From positions 1 to 9,644 of the forward strand of contig JBKPDW010000517.1 of the NCBI GenBank assembly GCA_046728115.1: DNA of 9,644 bases, given 5' to 3'. The position numbers and the translations under genes were made by a program. This document shows, in pieces, positions 1-5,891 of this stretch; position 1 is the first letter of the stretch, and every line of letters begins with the position of its first letter. The DNA comes from CAVSWN01 sp046728115 (GTDB lineage: Bacteria; Acidobacteriota; Vicinamibacteria; Vicinamibacterales; CAVVIG01). The notes beneath the pieces were generated by a model. The model was given only the letters and a program-made list of their open reading frames with translations. It did not search any database and was not told the DNA's origin.

Positions 1-86
1 GTGGTGCCCCACCGGCTCATCCACCGTCGAATCGGAAACCAGAACAGTACCGCGAGCGTAAGGATCGCGAGGATTATGAGAAGCAT
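1..86 (-). CDS. N-terminus of a membrane-anchored protein (partial, runs off left edge)
   Basis: The ATG is at 84-86 on the minus strand. A perfect AGGAGGT ribosome-binding sequence (91-97) lies four bases upstream, which makes this start convincing even though only 28 codons are in the window. The visible peptide begins MLLIILAILTLAVLFWF and continues PIRRWMSRWGT: one hydrophobic helix and then an Arg/Trp-rich stretch, as in a signal anchor with the positive charge after the helix. From memory, an 'RRWxxRWG' stretch after a single helix occurs at the start of some membrane-anchored SRPBCC (START-like) proteins. That would fit its place just after a gene with two SRPBCC domains, but this is inference. 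It starts 27 bases after the hydrolase stop, so the two are probably one operon. Confidence 0.7.
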   Translation of the reverse strand, partial: MLLIILAILTLAVLFWFPIRRWMSRWGT

Positions 87-90
87 GGGA

Positions 91-97
91 ACCTCCT
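91..97 (-). promoter_or_regulatory. Strong Shine-Dalgarno for the partial left-edge gene
   Basis: AGGAGGT on the minus strand, four bases before the ATG at 84-86. It is the best ribosome-binding site in the window and the main evidence that the truncated left-edge reading frame is a real gene. Confidence 0.75.
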
Positions 98-113
98 GCG
101 GCCTACCGCCGAC

Positions 114-2225
114 TTACGCCACAGCGCGCTCTGTAGTCTTATCTTGATCATCAGTTCGCGCCGTCTTCAGGAAATCGAGCACTCGCGCGTCTACGATTCG
201 ATGCTGGCTGAAGCACATGTCGTGATTGGACCGCGGCACCAGTTCGCCGCGGAGGTTAGGGACAACGCGATGCGCGCGATCCAGCGCTGCTGCCGGGTCG
301 TAGATGGCTTCCCGTTCGCCCATGAGCAGCAGCGTCGGTACGTGCATCGCACTCAGTTCACCATCGGAGAACACCGTGGGCACAACACGCAACGTCTCTT
401 GCGACATTCGAAAATGCTTCATCGCGAGATACATCACACGGAGCACCGGCCGCGCGTCGCCTTCACCGGGGGTGTCTTTGAATCCCAGCCAGCGCATGAA
501 CCAGTTCACCGTGATGCGTGTCGGGAACCACACCATGAGCATCCCGCGCACACTGAACTGTCTGACGATCGGCAGGAAGCATGCGGCAGGAGAGAGCAGC
601 ACGAGCTTCTCAACGCGCTGGGGTGCGGCGACCGCGAAGCTGAGGCCTAACCACCCGCCGTACGACATGCCCACGAGGCAAACGCGGTCGAGATGCAGGG
701 CATCCAGTGTCGCCGTCAACCAGGCCACGTAGTCTGCCGCATTTCGTATCGGCTCCATGGGAATGCTCTTACTAGGCTGACCCATGACGTCGATGGCATA
801 GACGCGATGGCGCTTGCTGAAATCCGCGATGTTGGGTGCCCACATCGTCGATGTCGCCATATATCCGTGCAACAGCACCAACGGCGGAGCATCCTTCGGG
901 CCGCTGACAACAACGTGAGTCGTCCCAAACGGGTTTGGAATCTCGAACTCTTCGTACGGAACAGGCCACAGCTTCATCGCGGCGTCATACGCGGCGAGAA
1001 ATGCGGCTTCACCTTCGGGAGTCTTGAACGCAGATGCATGATACATGGCCATCTCCGCTCTCTTGGCAATACCAAGCAGTTGCTTCCGCTGCATGATGAA
1101 GTGCACCACCCTGACGACCACTCTGGTCAGCAGCAACGGCAGCCCATGGAATCGATACCCGGGTCCGCCTCGGGCACGCACGAGCAGACGCGTCACGCCA
1201 GGCGCCACTTCATCGAGATGGAACGTCCACGTCACCTCGTTCGATGCCGGTCCACCAAGCATCAACACTCGCTCGGGTTCGATCGCGAGCAGCACGAAGC
1301 CGTCCGTCATGCCGGGCAGCGCGGGGAAGATCGTCCCGACAGCTGGATGCTGCAGTTCCGGCACGACCCGCGTGGCGCTCGGTTGCCGCCCGTTGTCGAG
1401 CCAGTCGTAGCTGTACCAGCCGGCGCGGTTGCCGGCCCCCATTTGCACGAGCCACGGCCACACGTCACGTGGTGCGCGCCGAATCGTGACGCCGTGCGTG
1501 AGCGAGTCGATGGCCTGCGGAATTCGCTCGTCTCCGGGCAGCACGCGTGTCCGTTCAGCACGGCTGGCGCGTACCGATCTCCAGCTCCATCGTCCACGCG
1601 GCGCTCCGACCGCCCGTTCCGCTCGGCGGCGCACCGCCCGCAGCAATTGCCAACTGACAAACGCGCCCAGCGGCTTGATGATTCGCCAGTAGCGCGCGAA
1701 CTTGCGTTCCGCATTCGATGATAGCGCTCGTGTCGCGTGCTCCAGCACGAGCCAGGACTCGCCGGGCCGGCCAGTCGGTGCCACACGAACGCTCATGAAC
1801 AGCTTTTCGTGCTCCGGATCGGTGAAGGCGTCGAACGCCTCCCTCGAGGCAAATCGGCGTGGTGCTTGATTGACACGGTGAAGTTGCGCCGCCGATCCCG
1901 TGATCACTTCGCGCGGTGTGTCGTCGCGGAGGACGAGTGTGCCGCCGGCGATCAGCGTCTCGAAGAACGGCGTCTTCCTATCCACGGCCGGCATGTGGCC
2001 AGCGATCCGCGAGGGCAGATACCGGACCTCTCCCAGTAGCCAGGCCAACTTCATATCCGGCAACCTGATTTCACGCAGCGCTCGGAAGGTCGCATCGGGT
2101 GACGCCTTTACGACGATGGCAATCTGGTCTCGGAATTGAGCGCCATCAGCGACGGCGTCGAACAGCGGAGAGGCGGGAACTGGCCAGCGGCGTGGCATCG
2201 ATACCTCGTGCGACTCCGTGTTCAC
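114..2225 (-). CDS. Fusion protein: two SRPBCC (START-like) domains plus alpha/beta hydrolase
   Basis: The frame is 703 codons from a GTG at 2225. An ATG at 2198 (codon 10) has a better ribosome-binding site (GAGG, five bases upstream), so the protein may be 694 residues. Residues about 25-205 look like a first SRPBCC/START-like domain. Residues about 228-390 form a second, with the characteristic PWLVQMGAGNRAGWYSYDWLDN-like segment near 257-278. Residues about 430-690 are an alpha/beta hydrolase: oxyanion-hole motif HGY at 453-455, nucleophile elbow G-M-S-Y-G-G with Ser521, acid in GEREAIYD (Glu639 or Asp643), and His668 in SNHDM. The triad is intact, so it should be an active esterase or related hydrolase; the substrate is unknown. 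START-like folds bind hydrophobic ligands, so they could deliver a lipid-like substrate (inference). It has no signal peptide and is probably cytosolic. The next gene in the same direction starts 27 bases downstream. Confidence 0.9.
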   Translation of the reverse strand: MNTESHEVSMPRRWPVPASPLFDAVADGAQFRDQIAIVVKASPDATFRALREIRLPDMKLAWLLGEVRYLPSRIAGHMPAVDRKTPFFETLIAGGTLVLRDDTPREVITGSAAQLHRVNQAPRRFASREAFDAFTDPEHEKLFMSVRVAPTGRPGESWLVLEHATRALSSNAERKFARYWRIIKPLGAFVSWQLLRAVRRRAERAVGAPRGRWSWRSVRASRAERTRVLPGDERIPQAIDSLTHGVTIRRAPRDVWPWLVQMGAGNRAGWYSYDWLDNGRQPSATRVVPELQHPAVGTIFPALPGMTDGFVLLAIEPERVLMLGGPASNEVTWTFHLDEVAPGVTRLLVRARGGPGYRFHGLPLLLTRVVVRVVHFIMQRKQLLGIAKRAEMAMYHASAFKTPEGEAAFLAAYDAAMKLWPVPYEEFEIPNPFGTTHVVVSGPKDAPPLVLLHGYMATSTMWAPNIADFSKRHRVYAIDVMGQPSKSIPMEPIRNAADYVAWLTATLDALHLDRVCLVGMSYGGWLGLSFAVAAPQRVEKLVLLSPAACFLPIVRQFSVRGMLMVWFPTRITVNWFMRWLGFKDTPGEGDARPVLRVMYLAMKHFRMSQETLRVVPTVFSDGELSAMHVPTLLLMGEREAIYDPAAALDRAHRVVPNLRGELVPRSNHDMCFSQHRIVDARVLDFLKTARTDDQDKTTERAVA
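2203..2207 (-). promoter_or_regulatory. Ribosome-binding site favouring the ATG start at 2198
   Basis: GAGGT on the minus strand, with GAGG five bases before the ATG at 2196-2198. The GTG at 2225 has only AAGG about 11 bases upstream. This favours a 694-residue hydrolase fusion. The nine residues lost are outside any domain, so function does not separate the two starts. Confidence 0.5.
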
Positions 2226-2561
2226 GACGCATGAACCTTGCCGATGCTTACTCGCCTTGGCTCATTGGAATACGACGATGACTGCCGAAAATTCGTCGTC
2301 GGCCTGCGGAAAAACACCCGTAGACGTGCGGAATCATTCCCATAGACCTTCCGGATTTCCGGCATCGTGCGATGGCTCTCGCGCGCCAATAGCTCGTGGA
2401 TCCGCGGAAATCGTCGCGCGACGTCAATCAGCCAGTGGCACTTGGACTGCATCATCCATCGGTTGGGTGTCGTGCAGGTGCCGTTCACAGGAGGAGAGTT
2501 CTTCAGACACGTCCCATCAGGCGCGGCTCTTCGTCCTGGTCGGTCGGCGGGGAGATGATAG
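2226..2561. other. Divergent intergenic region between hydrolase fusion and DUF998 gene
   Basis: This 336-base stretch separates two divergent genes and should hold both promoters. I could not pick a convincing -35/-10 pair on either strand. It has a 12-base perfect palindrome (CGTCGCGCGACG, 2412-2423), a possible operator half. A GTG-started 88-codon minus-strand frame (2222-2488) fills most of it. Its first half has coding-like third positions and reads ...WLIDVARRFPRIHELL..., but it lacks a ribosome-binding site. It may be a decayed gene, perhaps a regulator remnant, but I do not recognise it. Confidence 0.5.
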
Positions 2562-3224
2562 ATGCTGCGAAAAGCCTTGCTCGTCTGCGGGATTCTCTCT
2601 TCGCTGTTGTATGCCGCGATGACTGTCTTTATCGCGATGCAATGGGAGGGCTACAGCTCTGCGTCGCAAGTGGTCAGCGAGCTGTCCGCGATCGGAGCTC
2701 CGACGCGATCGCTATGGGTACTGCCAGGCGCGGTCTACACGGTGCTTGTGACCGCGTTCGGATGGGGCGTTTGGAAATCGGCTGGTCGAGTACGTTCCCT
2801 GCGCATGGTGGGCGGCTTGACTCTGGCCTATGGTTCGCTTGGCCTCCTCTGGCCGTTTGCCCCGATGCACCTCCGCGAGACGCTGGCAGCGGGCGGAAGC
2901 ACGCTGAGCGACACCATGCATCTCGTTCTGGGAGGTGTGACCGTTCTCCTTATGCTGCTCGCAATCGGTTTTGGGGCTGCGGCATTCGGCAAACGGTTCC
3001 GCGTCTACTCCATCGCGAGCATTGTCATCCTCGCCGCATGTGGCTTTTTGACGTTCCTGGACGCCCCACGCCTCGGGGCGAATCTGCCAACGCCGTGGAT
3101 AGGGCTCTGGGAGCGCATCAACATCGGCGTGTTTCTGCTCTGGGTCGTGGTGCTGGCAACCGCACTGTTGCGGGCCCGAGACAGCGCGGCCATGAGCGGC
3201 CTCCGGGATCCGTTGGCCGCATAA
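2562..3224 (+). CDS. DUF998 family integral membrane protein
   Basis: 220 residues. ATG at 2562 is preceded by GGGGAG (2549-2554) seven bases upstream. Hydrophobic segments at about 5-26, 52-72, 82-102, 115-139, 149-168 and 185-204 give six helices. The stretch QVVSELSAIGAPTRSLW (36-52), just after helix 1, matches what I know of the DUF998 family (Ser-Glu-Leu-Ser-Ala, then a Gly-Ala-Pro-Thr turn). Family length is typically 190-230 residues, so this is full length. The function is not established; it is an inner-membrane protein with no obvious catalytic motif. It heads a plus-strand pair with the methyltransferase-like gene 93 bases downstream. The gap between them contains an in-frame coding-like stretch (see 3225-3314). 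Confidence 0.8.
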   Translation: MLRKALLVCGILSSLLYAAMTVFIAMQWEGYSSASQVVSELSAIGAPTRSLWVLPGAVYTVLVTAFGWGVWKSAGRVRSLRMVGGLTLAYGSLGLLWPFAPMHLRETLAAGGSTLSDTMHLVLGGVTVLLMLLAIGFGAAAFGKRFRVYSIASIVILAACGFLTFLDAPRLGANLPTPWIGLWERINIGVFLLWVVVLATALLRARDSAAMSGLRDPLAA

Positions 3225-3314
3225 CGCGAACCGACCCAGGCGCGTCTCGTCGACGCCGTGATTGCGGCCCGCTATGACGGCGTGACTAGCGACACGTACG
3301 CGCTCGAAGAGTGA
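3225..3314 (+). pseudogene. Possible gene remnant in frame after the DUF998 stop
   Basis: Directly after the TAA of the DUF998 gene, the same frame stays open for 29 codons to a TGA at 3312-3314, three bases before the next ATG. It encodes a peptide ending ...ARLVDAVIAARYDGVTSDTYALEE. About 23 of 29 codons end in G or C, and the peptide looks like the helical C-terminus of a real protein. It has no good start of its own. It could be the 3' end of a deleted gene, or a tail once joined to DUF998 and cut off by a new stop. I do not recognise the family. Confidence 0.3.
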
Positions 3315-3317
3315 CCC

Positions 3318-3992
3318 ATGGGGAAGACAAAAGCGATCATCGCGAGCTACGCGGGGGTTCTTCTCTACGCGAGCCTCGTCTTCCTTGGTGCGTTGAAGAT
3401 CGCCTACTGGCAGGGCCTCCTGTACGTCGTGCTCGCTCTGGTGGGTACGACCTTGAGTCACATCCTCGTGCCGGCAGGCTCCACTATTACAGCCGATCGC
3501 GCCCGCGAGGCGAAGGCTGGGCGGGACTGGGATAGACGGTTGCTCGGGGCGTACTTCCTGGTCAATGTCGTGACATTCCTGACGGCCGGACTGGACTCAG
3601 GTCGGTTCCACTGGACGGGCGACGTGCCGGTCGGCGTCACCGTTGCGGGAGCGGCTCTAATGCTCTCGGGGCAGGTGCTCTTTGCCGTGGCCAAGCGGGA
3701 GAATGCCTTCTTCTCAAGCACAGTGAGAATCCAGACGGAACGCGGCCATCAGGTCTGCGACACGGGGCTGTATCGCCTCGTGCGTCATCCGGGCTACCTG
3801 GGCATGCTGACGTCCCAGCTTGCGTTCCCGTTGGTCATGAACTCGTACTGGGCGTTCGTCCCGGCAAGTATCGGGGCGGCACTGCTGGCGGTTCGCACAG
3901 TTCTCGAGGACCGCTTCCTAGTCGAAGAGTTACCCGGCTATAAGGACTACACCAATAGGACGCGGTGGAAGCTGCTCCCGGCACTGTTCTAG
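3318..3992 (+). CDS. Isoprenylcysteine carboxyl methyltransferase-like membrane methyltransferase
   Basis: 224 residues, ATG at 3318 with a weak GAAGAG upstream. Helices lie at about 8-27, 32-52, 75-92, 104-124 and 162-195. The C-terminal half carries the ICMT/PEMT signature: TGLYRLVRHPGYLGML (149-164), with the Arg-His-Pro cofactor-binding element at 156-158, then LEDRFLVEELPGYKDYTNRTRWKLLP (196-221), containing the conserved acidic pair and Gly-Tyr-x-x-Tyr. These bind S-adenosylmethionine at the membrane face. Bacterial members rarely act on prenyl-cysteine; many methylate lipids or small hydrophobic molecules, so the substrate here is open. Family length is about 200-230, so it looks complete. 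It follows the DUF998 gene on the same strand and may be co-transcribed. Confidence 0.85.
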   Translation: MGKTKAIIASYAGVLLYASLVFLGALKIAYWQGLLYVVLALVGTTLSHILVPAGSTITADRAREAKAGRDWDRRLLGAYFLVNVVTFLTAGLDSGRFHWTGDVPVGVTVAGAALMLSGQVLFAVAKRENAFFSSTVRIQTERGHQVCDTGLYRLVRHPGYLGMLTSQLAFPLVMNSYWAFVPASIGAALLAVRTVLEDRFLVEELPGYKDYTNRTRWKLLPALF

Positions 3993-4214
3993 GAGCGGTG
4001 TTGTTCTGGGCCCACCCGGCGTCTCGCATCTGACCAACCACCCAACAAGCGCATCAACCTGACGCACAGGAACGCGTGGTTAGAACGAGGCGGACACGCG
4101 CGCGGCTGTTCAGACCGGGCTCGATGACCGAAGAACGTGCAGGCGTGGCCCTGATGTTCCCGCGAAGGCGCCGCGTCTTTAGATTTGAAACCGCCGAGCC
4201 CCAAAGATCCGCAG
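3993..4214. other. Convergent spacer with a weak attC-like element
   Basis: 222 bases lie between the stop codons of two convergent genes. No clear intrinsic terminator is visible; CGCG(4161-4164)/CGCG(4172-4175) followed by TCTTT is at best a weak one. At 4040-4085 there is an RYYYAAC box (ACCCAAC), then AAGCG, a CCTG-ACGCA-CAGG mini-hairpin, CGCG and a near-match GTTAGAA to the opposing GTTRRRY box. This resembles a shortened integron attC site. At 46 bases it is below the usual length and one box base mismatches, so it may be a relic or chance. Confidence 0.25.
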
Positions 4215-4913
4215 TCAAGCGTCTCGGTGCCGCTGTCCTACCGGCTCGCTCGTTGCCCCCACTGCCGGTTGGGTTCGATAGAACAAGACAGCCTGTAGCC
4301 CCACGACGACCAGAAACACCGCTACGTAACCAATGATGCCGATGTTTCGCAGCTGCATATCGCTGGCGACAACACCGCTCAAACCCGCGAGCGCGAGCAT
4401 TCCGCTTGCGATCATCAGCACACGGATCGATGTGGCGAGCCGACTCCCGCCAAAAACCGGAGCAGCGAAGAACATCGAGAGCGGGAAGAAGAAGTCCCAG
4501 GCGAGGATGTCGAGAGCGTATACGACCGAGGGCCACTTGAACGACAGGAACAGCGGCAGCCACGACTGTCCGGCGAACGCGGCCTGCCGACTCAATGTCA
4601 AGATGACGAAGTGCACGCTGCAGGTCACCCCGGCGACGAGGCCCATGAAGACGACGGCGGTCAGACTGAGCGTCTTGCGGTGCGACGGTGCCCAAGCGTG
4701 CACCGCCATCATCAGCGCAACCATCACCGGCATCATGACGATGATCAGGACCTCGAGGATCGAGAACATCGGGTCGCCGATTGGTTGCTCCCGAGACGTG
4801 AGAGACAGCAAGCCGACGGTGAGCGTGGCTGCATAGGCCACAAGCAAGACCACGACGGCCACAGCCGACAAGAGTCCGAGTCGACGAACGGTCGAGGTGA
4901 ATTCAAGCGCCAC
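4215..4913 (-). CDS. Six-helix integral membrane protein, family not recognised
   Basis: 232 residues from a GTG at 4911-4913; GCGGG lies six bases upstream and the next Met is residue 49, so the GTG is the best start. Hydrophobic segments at about 12-36, 49-73, 82-106, 129-153, 162-183 and 191-212 give six membrane helices with short loops. The first loop (37-48) contains SREQPIGDP. Helix 2 is Met-rich (several Met between 49 and 69). Helix 4 holds a DILAWDFFFP stretch with two buried Asp (135 and 140). The C-terminal 20 residues are polar. No catalytic motif or known domain is visible to me. It stands alone on the minus strand, divergent from the flavodoxin gene across a 355-base hairpin-rich gap and convergent with the methyltransferase gene. 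Confidence 0.75.
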   Translation of the reverse strand: MALEFTSTVRRLGLLSAVAVVVLLVAYAATLTVGLLSLTSREQPIGDPMFSILEVLIIVMMPVMVALMMAVHAWAPSHRKTLSLTAVVFMGLVAGVTCSVHFVILTLSRQAAFAGQSWLPLFLSFKWPSVVYALDILAWDFFFPLSMFFAAPVFGGSRLATSIRVLMIASGMLALAGLSGVVASDMQLRNIGIIGYVAVFLVVVGLQAVLFYRTQPAVGATSEPVGQRHRDA

Positions 4914-5268
4914 GGTATACCCGCCCTCGGTTGATCAAGCGGACTAACGTCCGCGTCCCAGCCGCGGCGCCTGATGGTGGCATGAGACGCCGAAGGCTAC
5001 AAACGGATCTTCGACTCACCGCGTGAGACTGCCGGTATCCCGGCGGGGATAACGAGAAAATCCCCGCAACGGTGCGGGATTTTCGGCACTGAGCAGTGCT
5101 TCGTAGACGTGATCCATCGGGCTCGGCGAGCGGCTTTGAGCCCCGCCGCGGTGGCACCCGAAGTGCTTTCGCCTTGATTGATCCAAGCGTCTGACCGGAA
5201 CCCAAGGCACGACATCGCAACGGGCAGCCGACTCATAGCCATGACGACAGGCGGCACAGGTTCCAGCG
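4914..5268. other. Gene-free, hairpin-rich divergent intergenic region
   Basis: 355 bases between two divergent genes with no convincing frame on either strand. It holds a run of short inverted repeats: GCGGAC-TAAC-GTCCGC (4939-4954), CTCAC-CGC-GTGAG (5015-5027), TATCCC-GGCG-GGGATA (5036-5051, alternative pairing GCCGG-TATC-CCGGC 5031-5044), the terminator-like hairpin at 5056-5084, GCACT-GAGC-AGTGC (5086-5099) and GGCT-TTG-AGCC (5132-5142). Promoters for both neighbours should also be here, but no strong -35/-10 pair stands out. The structure suggests a small RNA gene or a regulatory leader. Confidence 0.5.
5056..5084. terminator. Bidirectional terminator-like hairpin with no assigned gene
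   Basis: The left arm GAAAATCCCCGCA and right arm TGCGGGATTTTC pair around an ACGG loop with a single bulged C. The GC core is flanked by AAAA on the left and TTTT on the right, so on either strand the stem ends in a U-tract: the layout of a bidirectional rho-independent terminator. It lies between two divergent genes, where neither should end, so it may close an unannotated transcript. Confidence 0.55.
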
Positions 5269-5877
5269 ATGAAACCAGTTTTGGTGGCATACGCGACGAA
5301 CGCAGGCTCGACTGAGGCAGTCGCCGCAGCAGTCGGAGAGGAGTTGCGCAGGGGTGGCACGCCGGTAGATGTGCGCAGGATTCACGACGTGAGTGGACTG
5401 AACGCGTACGGCGCCGTGATTGTCGGTGGTCCGATGATTTTTGGCGCATGGCACCGTGAGGCAGTCGACTTTGTCATACAACAGCAGCAGGCCCTGCGCC
5501 ACATCCCCATGGCGCTCTTCGTCACGGCGCTGCATCTGGTACGCACCGCCGACCCGAACGTGACAGTGCCCGTGTACTACGATCCGGCGTTGGCCACACC
5601 GCCGCGCCAGACGGGCCGCCTCAGCTTCACAGAACGCTACAGCACCGTCGAGTGGTACCTGGCCCCCGTGCTGAGCAAAGCGCCGTTCATCAAGCCCCTC
5701 AGCGTCGCGTTCTTCGGGGGCAAGATGGACCATCGAGCGCTCACGCTTCCAAAACGGCTGTTCGCGCAGATCGTCATCCGGAAGCCGGGCGATTTTCGCA
5801 ACTGGCCGGCGATCCGCGCGTGGGCCGCCGACATGCGTCGTGTGCTGCTCCAGGAGGAAACAGCAGTCCCCGCGTAG
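5269..5877 (+). CDS. Flavodoxin-domain (HemG-like) protein
   Basis: 202 residues, ATG at 5269 with only a weak ACAGG upstream. The N-terminus VLVAYATNAGSTEAVA (4-19) is the FMN phosphate-binding loop after strand 1 of a flavodoxin fold, with Thr10, Ser14 and Thr15 placed to bind phosphate. IVGGPMIFGAWH (51-62) is the second flavin-contact loop. AFFGGKMDHRALTLPKRL (147-164) and RNWPAIRAWA (177-186) match the C-terminal pattern of HemG-like flavodoxins (Flavodoxin_5 group), where the family ends in a Trp-containing helix. True HemG oxidises protoporphyrinogen with menaquinone, but many relatives of this length have unknown partners and no other haem gene is nearby. It is a cytosolic FMN electron carrier or oxidase. 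The dehydrogenase gene begins 14 bases downstream, so they form an operon. Confidence 0.85.
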   Translation: MKPVLVAYATNAGSTEAVAAAVGEELRRGGTPVDVRRIHDVSGLNAYGAVIVGGPMIFGAWHREAVDFVIQQQQALRHIPMALFVTALHLVRTADPNVTVPVYYDPALATPPRQTGRLSFTERYSTVEWYLAPVLSKAPFIKPLSVAFFGGKMDHRALTLPKRLFAQIVIRKPGDFRNWPAIRAWAADMRRVLLQEETAVPA

Positions 5878-5891
5878 GGAGAGAGGCAGGC

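Noticed and set aside
693..1721. 342-codon plus-strand frame opposite the hydrolase fusion
   Set aside because: It is antisense to a gene with clear domains and motifs; its composition (Arg, His, Gln, Pro) is that of an antisense shadow.
2396..3277. Long plus-strand frame of 293 codons
   Set aside because: It runs across the DUF998 gene in another frame with Arg/His/Cys-rich composition typical of a shadow in GC-rich DNA. The DUF998 frame has membrane helices and family signature.
4903..5220. Minus-strand 105-codon frame whose end (GAAAGTRTLVRLINRG) resembles the false peptides read from the antisense of tRNA genes
   Set aside because: I looked for a tRNA on the plus strand at about 4911-4970. 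The anticodon stem does not pair, no GTTCGA-type T-loop is present and acceptor ends do not match, so neither a tRNA nor a protein gene is supported.
5652..5891. Upstream extension of the dehydrogenase frame to 385 residues
   Set aside because: The extra 80 residues overlap the flavodoxin gene in another frame, are Arg/Pro-rich and precede the Rossmann motif. The ATG at 5892 has a ribosome-binding site.
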